A stretch of DNA of 39,013 nt from Actinomycetaceae bacterium. GTDB lineage: Bacteria; Actinomycetota; Actinomycetes; Actinomycetales; Actinomycetaceae. Shown piece after piece: positions 8,994 through 20,219 of this stretch (the stretch's first letter is position 1; every line of letters starts with the position of its first letter). The DNA is taken from positions 1 through 39,013 of the forward strand of contig SUUB01000012.1 in assembly GCA_015062745.1 (NCBI GenBank), in the 5' to 3' direction. A program made the position numbers and the translations under genes. A model generated the notes under the pieces. The model was given only the letters and a program-made list of their open reading frames with translations. It ran no database searches and was not told the DNA's origin.

Positions 8994-10737
8994 GATCCTC
9001 GTGTGTTCCGGTTTCGACGACGTCGCCGTGTTCCATCACAACAATCAGGTCCGCGCCGCGGATCGTTGAGAGACGGTGCGCGATGACAAACGAGGTGCGC
9101 CCGCGCCGTAGGCGCACCATCGCGTTCTGTACGAGCATTTCGGTGCGAGTATCAACCGACGACGTGGCCTCGTCCAGAATGAGGATGTCCGGGTCACACA
9201 GGTAGGTACGAGCTATTGTGAGCAGCTGTTTCTCTCCGGCCGAGATCGACCCGCCGTCGTCGGAAATCGGGGTGTCGTAGCCCTGCGGCAACATACGGAT
9301 CATCCGGTCGACGCCGGTCGCTTCAGCCGCTGCGATGATCTCGCTGCGTTCCGCCCCTTCGCGACCGAAGGCCAGGTTCTCGGCAATGGTGCCTTCAAAC
9401 AGCCACGTGTCCTGAAGTACCATCCCCATGCGTGCACGCAACGAGTCCTTTGTCATGCTGGAGATCGGAACTCCGTCGAGCAGGATCTCGCCTCCATCGA
9501 GTTCATAGAAACGCATGAGCAGATTCACCAGGGTGGTTTTACCCGCGCCGGTCGGCCCGACAATAGCCACGGTTTGCCCACGCTCAACGGTCAGGGAGAG
9601 ATCGTGAATCACCACCCGATCGGTGTACCCGAAGTGCACGTGCCGGAATTCGACGTGGCCCTGGCGCTTCTCCGGCGCGACAAGTTCCTCGTACGAGGTG
9701 GTTGCATCCGGCGCCATTTCCTCGGTGTCAAGAAAGTCGAAAACACGCTCACCGGAGGCAGCACCGGACTGAATGAGATTCGCCATGGACGATAGTGCCT
9801 GGATCGGGTTTGTCAGTTGCCGCGAGTACTGGATGAACGCCTGAATTCCACCGATTGACAAGCGCCCGGCCAGAACTTGGAAGGCTCCCGCAACAAGCAC
9901 GATGACAAAAGAGAGATTCGCGACGAAGTTCATCACCGGTTGAGAGAGTTGCGACAGGGCCTGCCCGCGGAACCCGGCCTGGAAAAGCCGCTCGTTGGCC
10001 TCGTCGAAGACGTCTTCGAACTCCTCCTCCAGGCCGTATGCGGTGACGACATCAAGGCCGGTGAACGACTCCTCAACGATGGCGGAGACGTCTCCCGTGG
10101 TCTTCCATTGCCGTCGGAACTGCGGCCGTGAGCGGCGCAGAATCGCCAGCGTGCCGGCTACGCCAATGGGTAGCACCGCTAACGAGAGCAGTGCGAGTGA
10201 CCAGGAGATCGAGAACATCATGGCGAGGATGCCAATGAGGAGGTAGATCGAGGAGATCAACTGGTTCAGGGTCTGCAGCAAGGTCTGTGTGATGTTGTCG
10301 ATATCGTTGGTGACCCGGGAGAGTAGATCACCGCGCTGTTGGCTATCGAGAAACGACAGCGGCAGGCGGTCGATCTTGTCTCGGGCAGCCGCACGTAGCC
10401 GCAAACCGAGGTTTTGCACGACGATTCGAATGATGAAACCACCGATGAACTGCAGAACGCCGGCTGCGATATAGCACGCGGCGACGACGGCGAGCAGCCG
10501 CAGCAGCGCAGTGAAGTCAACTCCGTGTGCCGCGACACCATCAACGACCAGGTTGGTTGCGTCGCCGAGTAGCTTCGGTGCTGCTACGGTGCCCGCGGTG
10601 GCGACCAAGCTGATCAAGAGGATAGCGGCGATCTGGACACGCGCCGGCCGCAGTATATCCGCCAGGCGCTTCAGGGCGGTGCGCAGGTCGCGTGAGGTGC
10701 TGTACGGCTCTGCTCCGCCGCTTCCGGGATCTCTCAT
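8923..10737 (-). CDS. ABC exporter half-transporter (TMD-NBD), heterodimer subunit
   Basis: Six-TM domain plus NBD: GPTGAGKTT, ISAGEKQLL, ILILDEATSSVD, FVIAHRLSTI. Start placed at ATGA overlap (10737) with GAGGAGG RBS. Confidence 0.9.
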   Translation of the reverse strand: MRDPGSGGAEPYSTSRDLRTALKRLADILRPARVQIAAILLISLVATAGTVAAPKLLGDATNLVVDGVAAHGVDFTALLRLLAVVAACYIAAGVLQFIGGFIIRIVVQNLGLRLRAAARDKIDRLPLSFLDSQQRGDLLSRVTNDIDNITQTLLQTLNQLISSIYLLIGILAMMFSISWSLALLSLAVLPIGVAGTLAILRRSRPQFRRQWKTTGDVSAIVEESFTGLDVVTAYGLEEEFEDVFDEANERLFQAGFRGQALSQLSQPVMNFVANLSFVIVLVAGAFQVLAGRLSIGGIQAFIQYSRQLTNPIQALSSMANLIQSGAASGERVFDFLDTEEMAPDATTSYEELVAPEKRQGHVEFRHVHFGYTDRVVIHDLSLTVERGQTVAIVGPTGAGKTTLVNLLMRFYELDGGEILLDGVPISSMTKDSLRARMGMVLQDTWLFEGTIAENLAFGREGAERSEIIAAAEATGVDRMIRMLPQGYDTPISDDGGSISAGEKQLLTIARTYLCDPDILILDEATSSVDTRTEMLVQNAMVRLRRGRTSFVIAHRLSTIRGADLIVVMEHGDVVETGTHEDLIARGGAYARLYQAQFLGAQRHE

Positions 10738-12497
10738 GCCGCCTCCTCGGCCGACAGCTGGGAGGCGACTATCTCCTGATACGGCGCGCAATTGCGCATG
10801 AGTTCGTCGTGTGTGCCCAGTCCTGCGACACCGCCCCTATCGAGAACCAGAATCGCCGTGGAGGATCGTACGGTGGCTACACGTTGTGCCACGATCAGAA
10901 TGGTCGTATCGCCGACGGTGTCTCGCAGGGAGAGGCGTATGCGCGCGTCCGTGGCGAAGTCCAACGCGGAGAAGGAATCGTCAAAGACGAGCAAATCCGC
11001 TTGGCGTTTGCCTTGGGGATCGGGTAGGCAACGGTACAGTGCGCGGGCAATGGTCAATCGTTGCCGTTGCCCACCGGAGAGGTTGCGGCCACCGGCTTCG
11101 ATCGAGGCGTGAATACCGCCTTCGGAGACGAAGTCCCATGCCTGGGCCGCCTTCAGCGCCTTGATGACGCGCTCTTCCTCCTCACCTCCGGGGCGTATAC
11201 GCCCCGCGACATTGGATGCAACAGTCCCGGAAAACAGGAAGGCCTGTTGGGGCACGACGGCGATGCGCCGTCGCAGTTCTGCTGGGTCCAGCGCTGTCAA
11301 GGGGATGCCTTCGGCGGTGACGACGCCGTCACTGGCATCGACGAGCCGGGGCAGCAGCCGCACCACCGAAGACTTTCCGGAGCCGGTGGAGCCAACAATT
11401 GCCGTTGTGGTGCCCGGAGCCAGTGTGAGGCTCACGTCCCGCAGCACGGGTTCCTCCGCTCCCGGATACCGGAGGGTCACATGATCGAGGGCGAAGGTCA
11501 GCGGGCCGGGTGGCAAACGGAGTGGATGCTCCGGTGCGGCAATTGACGGCTGGGTATCAAGGATCTCCCGAATCCGCTTAGCGGAGACCTGCCCGCGCGG
11601 ATACAGCATGGCCATCATCCCCGTCATCGTAACCGCGCCGAGAATCATCATGAGGTAGGAGATGAAGGCGGCCAGCGCGCCCACTTGCATCTGTCCGGCA
11701 ACAATTCGATGCCCGCCGGTCCAGACAACTGCCGCGGAGGAAAGCCCAACGATGATATTGGTTGCCGGAATGAGGAAGGCCCACAGGGTGCCGATTTGCA
11801 ACCATACCGAGCGCAGCTGCGTGTTGGCTTCGTCGAATTTACGCGACTCCGCGCCTTGCCGCCGGAAAGCCCGGATCACGCGTACGCCCGTGAGCTGCTC
11901 GCGGAGAAGTGTTGAGATGCGATCAATGCGCTTCTGCTGAATCACATGCCGAGGACTCAGCGCGGACATGACGAGCAGTATCAGAGTGAGCAGGAGGGGA
12001 ACAACCAGCAGTAGCAGTAAGGAAAGCTGCGGGTCCTGCCGGATCGCCATCACTACTCCGCCAATTCCCATGATGGGAGCATTGACAATCACGGTGAATG
12101 TCAGTAGCACCACCATCTGGATTTGCGTGACGTCATTCGTCGTCCGGGTAACCAGAGTAGGCGCGCCGAAGCGATGCCGATCCGCAGTAGTGAAGCGTTG
12201 GACGTGTCGGAAAGTCTCCGCGCGCAACTCGCGTCCCAGCGCCATCGCGGTACGCGAACCAAGATAGATCGCGAGCACGGAACACCCGATCTGCACCAGG
12301 GTTGCACCGAACATCACGCCACCCATACGCCAGATGAACGGCGTGTCATCGCGCAGGATTCCCCGGTCAATGATGTCCGCACCGAGGGAGGGGAGCCACA
12401 GGTTGAAAACCACCTGTGCGAGTTGGAGTAAGACAATCGCCGCCACAATGCCGCGGCGGCGCCGTAGGAAGCTCCCTGCCATTCGGGCTAACGTCAC
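10734..12497 (-). CDS. ABC exporter half-transporter (TMD-NBD), partner subunit with degenerate ATPase residues
   Basis: GSTGSGKSS, LSGGQRQRLTIARAL, LLVFDDSFSALD, ILIVAQRVATV. Confidence 0.9.
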   Translation of the reverse strand: MTLARMAGSFLRRRRGIVAAIVLLQLAQVVFNLWLPSLGADIIDRGILRDDTPFIWRMGGVMFGATLVQIGCSVLAIYLGSRTAMALGRELRAETFRHVQRFTTADRHRFGAPTLVTRTTNDVTQIQMVVLLTFTVIVNAPIMGIGGVVMAIRQDPQLSLLLLLVVPLLLTLILLVMSALSPRHVIQQKRIDRISTLLREQLTGVRVIRAFRRQGAESRKFDEANTQLRSVWLQIGTLWAFLIPATNIIVGLSSAAVVWTGGHRIVAGQMQVGALAAFISYLMMILGAVTMTGMMAMLYPRGQVSAKRIREILDTQPSIAAPEHPLRLPPGPLTFALDHVTLRYPGAEEPVLRDVSLTLAPGTTTAIVGSTGSGKSSVVRLLPRLVDASDGVVTAEGIPLTALDPAELRRRIAVVPQQAFLFSGTVASNVAGRIRPGGEEEERVIKALKAAQAWDFVSEGGIHASIEAGGRNLSGGQRQRLTIARALYRCLPDPQGKRQADLLVFDDSFSALDFATDARIRLSLRDTVGDTTILIVAQRVATVRSSTAILVLDRGGVAGLGTHDELMRNCAPYQEIVASQLSAEEAA

Positions 12498-12518
12498 GGG
12501 AGCCTCCTACGGGTCGCT

Positions 12519-15254
12519 CTAAAGATCGCGGACAGGCTCCGCCGCGTTCGGGTTGAACAGGTCATAGCGGTCAATCGCCTGCTTGACGACACCGCGATCG
12601 ATTGCCCCTTGGTCAGCGAGGCCCTGCAGAGCACGCACCACCATGGATGCGGCGTCTATCTTGAAATCGCGCCGTGCGGCCGGGCGGGTATCCGAGAACC
12701 CGAACCCATTCGCTCCCAGTGTGTAGTATGCGCCGGGGATCCAGGGGCGGATTGCGTCCTGTACCTGATGATCATAGTCCGAGGTGGCAACAAAAGGCCC
12801 CTCGGCGCCTCGCAGTTTCTCCGTCACATATGCGGTGCGTGCCGGCTCTTCCGGATGCAGGAAGTTGTGCCGATCGGCGGCGAGTCCGTCCTTACGCAGC
12901 TCATACCAGGACGTCACCGACCAAACAGCGGCTCGCACGCCCCAGTCCTCCGCGAGGAGGCGGCGGGCTTCGCGCGCCCATGGAACGCCTACGCCGGAGG
13001 CCAACAACTGGACGCGTGGCCCGTCGCCCTCGATTCCGTCCAGCAGATAGATCCCCTTGAGAATGCCTTCTGCATCCACATTCTCGGGTTCTGCGGGTTG
13101 GTGAATGGGCTCGTTGTAGACGGTCAGATAGTAGAACACGTTCTGATCGCGCCCATCGGAACCGTCGCCGTACATGCGAACCAGACCATCTCGGAAGATG
13201 TGAGCGATCTCGTAGGCGTAGGCCGGATCGTAAATCACCGCACTCGGGTTGGTGGAAGCAAGGATCGGGGAGTGGCCGTCAAGATGCTGCAGTCCTTCGC
13301 CGGTGAGGGTGGTTCGCCCTGCGGTAGCTCCAACGACGAAGCCGCGCGCCATCTGGTCGGCCGCCGCCCAGAAGAGATCACCGGTGCGTTGGAAGCCGAA
13401 CATGGAATAGTAGATGTAGAAGGGCACCATCGGCGTGCCGTGGGTGGCATACGAGGTTCCGACAGCGGTGAATGCCGCCGTCGAGCCTGCTTCCGAGATA
13501 CCGGTATGCATCAACTGCCCCTGCTCAGATTCCTTGTAGGAGAGCAGCATGTCATGATCCACGGCGGTGTACTGCTGGCCAAGAGTGTTGAAGATCTTCG
13601 CGGAGGGGAACAGTGCCTCGAGCCCGAAGGTGCGGGCTTCGTCGGGAATGATCGGCACGATACGGTAGCCGAAGTCCTTGTCTTTGATGAGGTCCTTGAC
13701 CAGGCGCACCAGCGCCATTGTGGTGGCAACTTTCTGCTTCCCCGATCCGGGCTTCAATGTGTTGAAATGCTTCTCCTTGGGCATAGTGATGCCCTGGGAG
13801 AAGACGCGCCGCTCCGGCAAGAAGCCTCCGAGCGCGGCGCGCTTGTCCAGCATGTACTGCATGGCGGGATGATCGGGCTCCGGCTTGTAGTACGGCGCCG
13901 TGTAAGGATCCTCCAGCTGTGCGTCGTCGATGTCCAGGTGCAAGGTGTCGCGCAGCAGTTTCAGGTCGGCCGAATTCAGCTTCTTCATCTGATGCGTTGA
14001 ATTCCGGCCCGCGAAGTTGGTTCCCAGCGCGTAACCCTTGATCGTATGCGCCAGGATCACGGTGGGACGCCCGGTATGCTCCAGCGCCGCCTTGTAAGCC
14101 GCGTATACCTTGCGATAGTCATGACCGCCGCGCTTCAGCGACCAGATCTGCTCGTCACTCCAGTCGGCAACCATGGCCTTCGTGCGCGGATCGCGCCCGA
14201 AGAACTCGTTGCGTACGTAGGCGCCGTCGTGCGCCTTGAAACTCTGGTAGTCGCCGTCGAGCGTGTCGTTCATGAGATTGACAAGCGCGCCGTCCTTATC
14301 GGCCTGAAGAAGTGGATCCCATTCGCGGCCCCAGATCACCTTGATCACGTTCCAGCCGGCGCCCTTGAAGAAGGCTTCGAGCTCCTGAATGATCTTGCCG
14401 TTACCGCGCACCGGACCGTCCAGGCGCTGCAGGTTGCAATTGATCACGAAGGTGAGATTGTCGAGGCCCTGTGAAGAGGCGGTTTGCAACAGTCCACGCG
14501 ATTCGGCTTCGTCCATTTCGCCGTCGCCCATGAACGCCCACACATGCTGGTTCTTGGTGTCTTTGATCCCACGCTCGTCGAGGTAGCGGTTGAACCAGGC
14601 CTGGTAGATGGCGTTGAGTGGGCCAATGCCCAGGGAGACGGTTGGGAACTCCCAGAAGTCAGCCATCTGGTGCGGATGCGGATAGGAGGGCAGGCCACGC
14701 CCACCGGAGGGCCGCGACACCTGCTGCCGGAATGAGTCGAGATCTTCCTCACGTAGCCTGCCCTCGAGGAACGCCCGCGCATAGTTGCCGGGGGAGGAAT
14801 GACCCTGGAAGTACACCTGGTCGCCACCGCCCGGGTGGTCTTTGCCGCGGAAGAAGTTGTTGAAGCCGACTTCGTACAGCGTTGCCTGCGCCGCAAAAGA
14901 CGAGATATGACCGCCCACTGCCACGCCCGGCCGCTGTGCCCGGGTCACCATCACGGCGGCGTTCCAACGAACCCAGCGCCGAAACTGCCGCTCAAGCGTT
15001 TCGTCGCCGGGATAGAACGGTTCGTCTTCCACCGGGATGGTGTTGATATACGGAGTGACGAGATTCGGCGGGATGTTCACACCCTTCTGGCGCGCTCGCT
15101 GCTCCATGCTGGTCAGGATGTAACGGGCGCGTAAGGCGCCCCCCGACTCAATGAGGTTATCGATTGAATCGACCCACTCACTGGTTTCTTCTGGGTCGAT
15201 ATCGGGCACCTGGCTGAGCTGACCGTTAATGAGGGGTGAAGTCTGCTGGCTCAT
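12519..15254 (-). CDS. aceE: Pyruvate dehydrogenase E1 component (homodimeric type)
   Basis: [56 protein letters not shown]; start at MSQQTSPL with AAGGGAG RBS. Confidence 0.95.
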   Translation of the reverse strand: MSQQTSPLINGQLSQVPDIDPEETSEWVDSIDNLIESGGALRARYILTSMEQRARQKGVNIPPNLVTPYINTIPVEDEPFYPGDETLERQFRRWVRWNAAVMVTRAQRPGVAVGGHISSFAAQATLYEVGFNNFFRGKDHPGGGDQVYFQGHSSPGNYARAFLEGRLREEDLDSFRQQVSRPSGGRGLPSYPHPHQMADFWEFPTVSLGIGPLNAIYQAWFNRYLDERGIKDTKNQHVWAFMGDGEMDEAESRGLLQTASSQGLDNLTFVINCNLQRLDGPVRGNGKIIQELEAFFKGAGWNVIKVIWGREWDPLLQADKDGALVNLMNDTLDGDYQSFKAHDGAYVRNEFFGRDPRTKAMVADWSDEQIWSLKRGGHDYRKVYAAYKAALEHTGRPTVILAHTIKGYALGTNFAGRNSTHQMKKLNSADLKLLRDTLHLDIDDAQLEDPYTAPYYKPEPDHPAMQYMLDKRAALGGFLPERRVFSQGITMPKEKHFNTLKPGSGKQKVATTMALVRLVKDLIKDKDFGYRIVPIIPDEARTFGLEALFPSAKIFNTLGQQYTAVDHDMLLSYKESEQGQLMHTGISEAGSTAAFTAVGTSYATHGTPMVPFYIYYSMFGFQRTGDLFWAAADQMARGFVVGATAGRTTLTGEGLQHLDGHSPILASTNPSAVIYDPAYAYEIAHIFRDGLVRMYGDGSDGRDQNVFYYLTVYNEPIHQPAEPENVDAEGILKGIYLLDGIEGDGPRVQLLASGVGVPWAREARRLLAEDWGVRAAVWSVTSWYELRKDGLAADRHNFLHPEEPARTAYVTEKLRGAEGPFVATSDYDHQVQDAIRPWIPGAYYTLGANGFGFSDTRPAARRDFKIDAASMVVRALQGLADQGAIDRGVVKQAIDRYDLFNPNAAEPVRDL

Positions 15255-15478
15255 GGAATCTCCCTTGGTTGACAGCGGCGTTGGCCCCGGTGTGTTCTGT
15301 GCCACCGGTCATGATGGACGAAAGTCCCGGGTATGGCCTAAGTCTATCTTGCCTAAACGCTTCTGGCGTGTGATCCGTATGCCATTATGCTCACGTCGTG
15401 CCTTCTCATAGCGGAATTGCGGCACGCGGAAGGTGTCTCCACTTGCGAAATCGCGGGGAATGCGGTGGGCTAGTTCCC

Positions 15479-15877
15479 ATGAGATCGTTGGGTTTCACCG
15501 AGGGAAGTGTTGTCCAAGAATTCGGATACGACGATGACGTTGACGCCACCGTGCGCGCAATGGTTGAAGAAGCCATAGGCGGTGAGTTAGTGGATGAGGA
15601 CTATCCAGACATTGCCGATGGGGCACTGGCCTGGTGGCGTGACGACGACGGCGATGCCGATGACCTCGCCGATCTCATCCTCGATATCAAGGCAAACCTC
15701 GATTCAGAGGCGGCGTTGTGCTGGCTTCTGGTGCCCGGCCCGCGGCAGGTCGGTCACGTCCAGGCCGACATCATTGAGGAAGCTGCGGAAACGGCGGGGA
15801 TGCTGGCGACCACGACGGTGGCTGTCAGCGATACGTGGACCGGTGTGCGGCTCACGGCGCAGGGGCCGCGTCGCTAG
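15479..15877 (+). CDS. DUF3052 family protein
   Basis: SLGFTEGSVVQEFGYDDDVD...ADDLADLILD...LCWLLVPGPRQVGHVQADIIEEAAETAGM; divergent from aceE as in other actinobacteria. Confidence 0.85.
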   Translation: MRSLGFTEGSVVQEFGYDDDVDATVRAMVEEAIGGELVDEDYPDIADGALAWWRDDDGDADDLADLILDIKANLDSEAALCWLLVPGPRQVGHVQADIIEEAAETAGMLATTTVAVSDTWTGVRLTAQGPRR

Positions 15878-15892
15878 CTGATCGGGCCGTGC

Positions 15893-15924
15893 GGCGCGCT
15901 CCAGCGGATCTGCTGGAGCGCGCC
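15893..15924. terminator. Strong hairpin downstream of DUF3052 gene
   Basis: 13-bp perfect stem ggcgcgctccagc/gctggagcgcgcc with 6-nt loop; no U tract. Confidence 0.55.
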
Positions 15925-16002
15925 GTGCGGATTGCCGTTGGTTTGCGGTAATGTATGACGAGTGCCCACCTGTGACCGCACGATAGAGGTTGGGGTGGAC
16001 AT

Positions 16003-16076
16003 GGGCCTGTAGCTCAGCTGGTTAGAGCACTGCGTTTACACCGCAGGTGTCGTCGGTTCGAATCCGGCCGGGCCCA
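16003..16076 (+). tRNA. tRNA-Val (UAC)
   Basis: Acceptor gggcctg/cgggccc, anticodon loop ttTACac, ggttcgaatcc T-arm. Confidence 0.93.
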
Positions 16077-16270
16077 CCGCAGCAGACGCGGGCGGCTCGT
16101 TCGCGTTGGTTATGACACCGCCCGGTGGCTCTCCGCCGCCGGTACCCGGTACGTCGCTCGCCCCACTCTGGAGGAGGGGCGGCCTGCAGCGTTGGCGGCC
16201 TGCACTAAGAGCTTCGCGCTGCCCGAATAGCTCATTGCGCCCGCGCATCCGCAGCTGTGCGCAACTATGC

Positions 16271-18904
16271 CTAGTCGCCGCGCCTGGCTAGGCGCGGGAG
16301 CCGCGGTGCGGCGAGGGCACCCGCTAACGCCGCCAGCAGGGGCATCAGCACGATCAGCGAAATGAGTGGCCAGGGGATGTGCAACTCCGACGCGGTGGCG
16401 CGCACACTCAGGGCGCCCGCGTAGATTCCACCCAGAATTCCGATCGGACTACACGCTAAGGCGATCAAGGTGGACTGTGCGGCCGAGTAGCGGCGGCGCA
16501 GTGTGGGCGGAGCACCGACCGCATCGAGGGTGCCGAGGTCATCGCGCGTCTCCTGGCTCGCCAGTGCGAGCACAAGGAGTACAGCACCGATCAGGATGAG
16601 AAGGATCAGGGCACTGACCAGGAATGGCGTGAGCACTTCAACCGGCCGTCGCTGCGAGACCGTGGCGGTGAGTAGGCTGTATTCCGCGCGGATCGTGCTG
16701 CGTATTTCATCGGCTTCGAAGGCATCCGGGGGATTTTCCGGTACCACAAGTGTGCCAATTTGAACCGGTGTTAGTCCGAATCGGTCCGCCGCTTGCGGGC
16801 TCAACACCATGTACGGGAAGTTATACGGAAGCGTATGAACGGCAGGTAGATTTGCCTCAGTCAGCAGTGCTTGTTGCTCTCTGGAATCGTCCCAGCCCCA
16901 GAACTGCACGGTGGCGTGACCTTCAACAATGGCATTGGGCTCGGGAAGGATGACACCGCCTTCGGTAAGAATCTCCTGTGATCGTGCGAGTTGCGTGTCA
17001 GTGAGAAGGCCGCTTGCCTCCAGGTAGCTTCCGTCGTCGACAAGAGCAAGTATCCCATCGTCCGGGCTGGGGAGTTCGGGGCCACTCCACCAACTGTTGC
17101 TGAAGAAGCTTTCGCACCGCGGATCGTCTTTATATCGTTCTTCGGTTCCGGGGGTCTCGTCGAGGTTGGGGATCGTGTAGAGCGGGCACTCCTGCTCCGG
17201 CGGAACATCTGCGATGAGGTACGTTATGTGCGTGAGATCCACCACCGCGTACAGTGGCGCGGTGACGGACGGCCCGACGATCTGCTGAATGCGTTCGGAG
17301 GCGGATGCCAGTTGCTCGTAGTCGGTGTCGGTAGCCAACTCGAGGTTGCTCGGGCCGACGAGAATGGAGGCCTGCGGGCCGACGCGTGTCTGATGTGCAT
17401 AGGTTTGCGCCGTGTTCGAAGTGACGATCACCAGTGTCATGCTCGCAACCAGTGTTGCCCCGAGAATGGCGGCGGTAGCCGGTACCGTTCGATGGGAAGA
17501 ACGCTGCACCTCGCGGCTCGCCAGGCGCATGGGCAGCGAGATCCATGACGTCATCCGGGCAGCTAGTGCAATGAAATGCGGCGCGCAGCCTATGAGTCCA
17601 AGAAAGAACAGCCCCGTGCCGCCGATGAAGGTCAGATAACGTGTTTCTCGCACCGCGAAGACCTGAATGAGGATGCCGATTACGATCAAGGCCGGGAACG
17701 CAAACCGGTAGAGTCGACGGCCGTGCGGCGCGATTATGCTCCGGCGGCCGGATAGGGCTCGAATGATATTGATTTGCCCAGCAGAACGGGCGGGGAACCA
17801 CGCGGAGGTGATCCCCAGCAATACCCCAAGTGCTGCCGTGCCTAGCAGCCAGATCCACGGCAAAGAGGGCAGATAGTCACGATGGCGAAGATAGGCGGTA
17901 GCGGCAAGGCTGCCGAGGCCAACACCGAGGACGCTGCCGATGCATCCCAGGATGGCGCCTTGGAGGAGCACGAGGAGGCGTTGTTGCTTAGCCGTAGCGC
18001 CGATTGCTGCCACCAAGGCGATGGATCGTGTCTGTCGCTTAGCGGAAACCGTGAAGACAGGCGTGATGAGGAGCGCCATCTCGATGAGCCCTGCACCGAT
18101 AAGTCCACCGGTCCACAGCCAGTCGGTGATCGAGGAATCTTCACCGGCTCCTGCCTCCGAATCGGCGAGAATATCTGGATACTGCTCGGAAAGCGGCGGC
18201 GGATGGGCGATTATCCACGCGGATACAACAAGAAACCCGCGTTCGTTGAGTGCTTTGACGGTGTTCCAGTCAATGGGAGCCGGACCCGTGATAATCCACC
18301 TCGCTATGCCGGTATCAGTGTTTGCGGCCAACTGATTGGGAGCCAAGAGATTGCTACCAATTCCGGCGACAGTGACGCGGGCCCATCGATTCTCGTAGTA
18401 GAGTTGCACGCTATCACCCACATGCACACTCAGTTCGCGGGCGTGTTCTTCGGTCAGGGCAATTTCTCCCTTGACGGGTCGCGTGCCGGTTGTGATCGGC
18501 GTGGTGGCGGAGAGGTCACGGGTGTCCACCTGGCGTAGGGTGACGGAGACTTCCTGTGTGGAAGAACGCACTTTGACAGTGAGGTCGGCATCAAGCGTGA
18601 CGATGTCCTCGCTGGGAATAAGAGGCGTAACCACCGTTGGCACATCGACAGAGCTCGGCAGTTGCCGACCCTTCAAGTTGATACTGTACCCCTCTGGGTC
18701 TTGGTGGAGCGGCTCTCTGAAATAGACGATAGTGGCCTGTACGTGTTCCTCGAACTGAGACTGGAGAATGTTGAGACTCGTGCTTACAACGCCGAGCGCG
18801 CTGATCGCCGCCACGGGCAGAGCAACCAGTAGCAGAGCGAGTAGGCTGCGTGCACGGTGACGGGTCAGTTCGCGCCAGGCAAGGCGCCATACTGCGCGAC
18901 TCAT
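16271..18904 (-). CDS. FtsX-like ABC transporter permease (large, two FtsX domains)
   Basis: N-terminal VWRLAWRELTRHRARSLLALLLVALPVA and repeated FtsX TM blocks; overlaps ATPase gene at ATGA. Confidence 0.88.
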   Translation of the reverse strand: MSRAVWRLAWRELTRHRARSLLALLLVALPVAAISALGVVSTSLNILQSQFEEHVQATIVYFREPLHQDPEGYSINLKGRQLPSSVDVPTVVTPLIPSEDIVTLDADLTVKVRSSTQEVSVTLRQVDTRDLSATTPITTGTRPVKGEIALTEEHARELSVHVGDSVQLYYENRWARVTVAGIGSNLLAPNQLAANTDTGIARWIITGPAPIDWNTVKALNERGFLVVSAWIIAHPPPLSEQYPDILADSEAGAGEDSSITDWLWTGGLIGAGLIEMALLITPVFTVSAKRQTRSIALVAAIGATAKQQRLLVLLQGAILGCIGSVLGVGLGSLAATAYLRHRDYLPSLPWIWLLGTAALGVLLGITSAWFPARSAGQINIIRALSGRRSIIAPHGRRLYRFAFPALIVIGILIQVFAVRETRYLTFIGGTGLFFLGLIGCAPHFIALAARMTSWISLPMRLASREVQRSSHRTVPATAAILGATLVASMTLVIVTSNTAQTYAHQTRVGPQASILVGPSNLELATDTDYEQLASASERIQQIVGPSVTAPLYAVVDLTHITYLIADVPPEQECPLYTIPNLDETPGTEERYKDDPRCESFFSNSWWSGPELPSPDDGILALVDDGSYLEASGLLTDTQLARSQEILTEGGVILPEPNAIVEGHATVQFWGWDDSREQQALLTEANLPAVHTLPYNFPYMVLSPQAADRFGLTPVQIGTLVVPENPPDAFEADEIRSTIRAEYSLLTATVSQRRPVEVLTPFLVSALILLILIGAVLLVLALASQETRDDLGTLDAVGAPPTLRRRYSAAQSTLIALACSPIGILGGIYAGALSVRATASELHIPWPLISLIVLMPLLAALAGALAAPRLPRLARRGD

Positions 18905-19632
18905 GACGGATCTAGTAGGCTCTCAAAACTCTCGTACCGCGTGGCATCGGTGACGCGCCCGTCGCGGAGAAAAACGGTTCGGTCGGCCCAAGCCGCCAGC
19001 CGCGCCTCATGAGTGACGAGCACTCCGGCTGCGCCGTCGTCAACCCTCTCGCGCAGAACCGACATGACGGCATCTCCGGTGCTGGAGTCCAATGCGCCGG
19101 TGGGCTCGTCCGCAAGTAGCAATGAACGGGTTCCTACCACGGCGCGCGCGATTGCAACCCGTTGCCTTTGACCTCCGGACATGTCATCGGGGAAGCGATC
19201 GGCCAGGTCCAGCACGCCCAGGTCTTCCAATGCGTCACGCGCCTGCTCGCGCGCCTGTGCCCGCGGAGCATGGTCGAGTTCCAATGGGAGCGAGACATTC
19301 TCCATCGCGGTAAGAGAGGGGATGAGATTGAAATCCTGAAACACGTATCCGAGCCGACGACGTCGCAGCCGTGCCCGGCCGATGGCGGAGAGCGTGGAGA
19401 GGTTCGTCCCGTCAATCGTAACGGTCCCCACATCGGGAACATCGAGGGCACCGCAAATGTTCAAGAGTGTGGACTTACCGGAACCGGAGGGGCCCATGAT
19501 CGCCACGAGTTCCCCGCGCGACACGGTTAGGTTGACATCGTCAATGGCCACGACCGTGGTGACCCCACTGCCGAAGGTGCGTGTGACATGCTCGAGGCGC
19601 AACACCGGAGCGGAAGAGTCGCGACCGGTCAT
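18901..19632 (-). CDS. ABC transporter ATP-binding protein (LolD/MacB-type)
   Basis: [75 protein letters not shown]. Confidence 0.92.
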   Translation of the reverse strand: MTGRDSSAPVLRLEHVTRTFGSGVTTVVAIDDVNLTVSRGELVAIMGPSGSGKSTLLNICGALDVPDVGTVTIDGTNLSTLSAIGRARLRRRRLGYVFQDFNLIPSLTAMENVSLPLELDHAPRAQAREQARDALEDLGVLDLADRFPDDMSGGQRQRVAIARAVVGTRSLLLADEPTGALDSSTGDAVMSVLRERVDDGAAGVLVTHEARLAAWADRTVFLRDGRVTDATRYESFESLLDPS

Positions 19633-19634
19633 GT

Positions 19635-20219
19635 TCAGCGGTTTCGACCCGCAGGGGTTGGAATGCCTGCCTCGGCGTTGTCGACCTCGGCGTGAGAAGC
19701 GTCGGCGAGCGGCGCTCGGCGAGCGGCTGCGGCCACGGCGGCACCCTCGATGTGGTCGAGCCACCGCGCTTCGGCCTCGAGATCGAAAATGCGGCGGTCT
19801 AAGACGAACTGCCAGGTGGGGTCGTCATCGGTGCGCTTAAGGCGGGTGACATCTCGTAGCTCTGACAACGTGGCATTGCGTTGCTGTTGAATAAGCTTTT
19901 GCACGTTAATCCCGGGAATGGTTACAGCCAGAGCCACCTTCATCACTAGATCGTCGCGTTCCGAGCGATCGACGGTTGTCGGTGTATCCCACCAACGCTG
20001 TAGTTCCTCGTACCCTGCGTCGCTGATCCGGAACAATTCGGCACGGCCTTCGCCGCCGGCATGCTCGACGAGGCCGTCACGTTCCAAACGCTGCATGGTC
20101 TGGTATACCTGGCCAATATTGATATTCCACGTGGTGCGCTCCTCAAAGAGCTGGCGCAGCTGGTAGACGCCGCGTGGCTCTTCAATAAGTAGCGACAGCA
20201 ACGCGAGACGAACAGACAC
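19635..20219 (-). CDS. PadR family transcriptional regulator
   Basis: RLALLSLLIEEPRGVYQLRQLFEERTTWNINIGQVYQTMQRLERDGLVE; GTG start at 20219 with AAAGGAGG RBS. Confidence 0.88.
   Translation of the reverse strand: MSVRLALLSLLIEEPRGVYQLRQLFEERTTWNINIGQVYQTMQRLERDGLVEHAGGEGRAELFRISDAGYEELQRWWDTPTTVDRSERDDLVMKVALAVTIPGINVQKLIQQQRNATLSELRDVTRLKRTDDDPTWQFVLDRRIFDLEAEARWLDHIEGAAVAAAARRAPLADASHAEVDNAEAGIPTPAGRNR

Noticed and set aside
12609-14000. 463-aa plus-strand ORF
   Set aside because: Fully antisense to aceE, whose protein is strongly conserved; a typical long shadow ORF in high-GC DNA.
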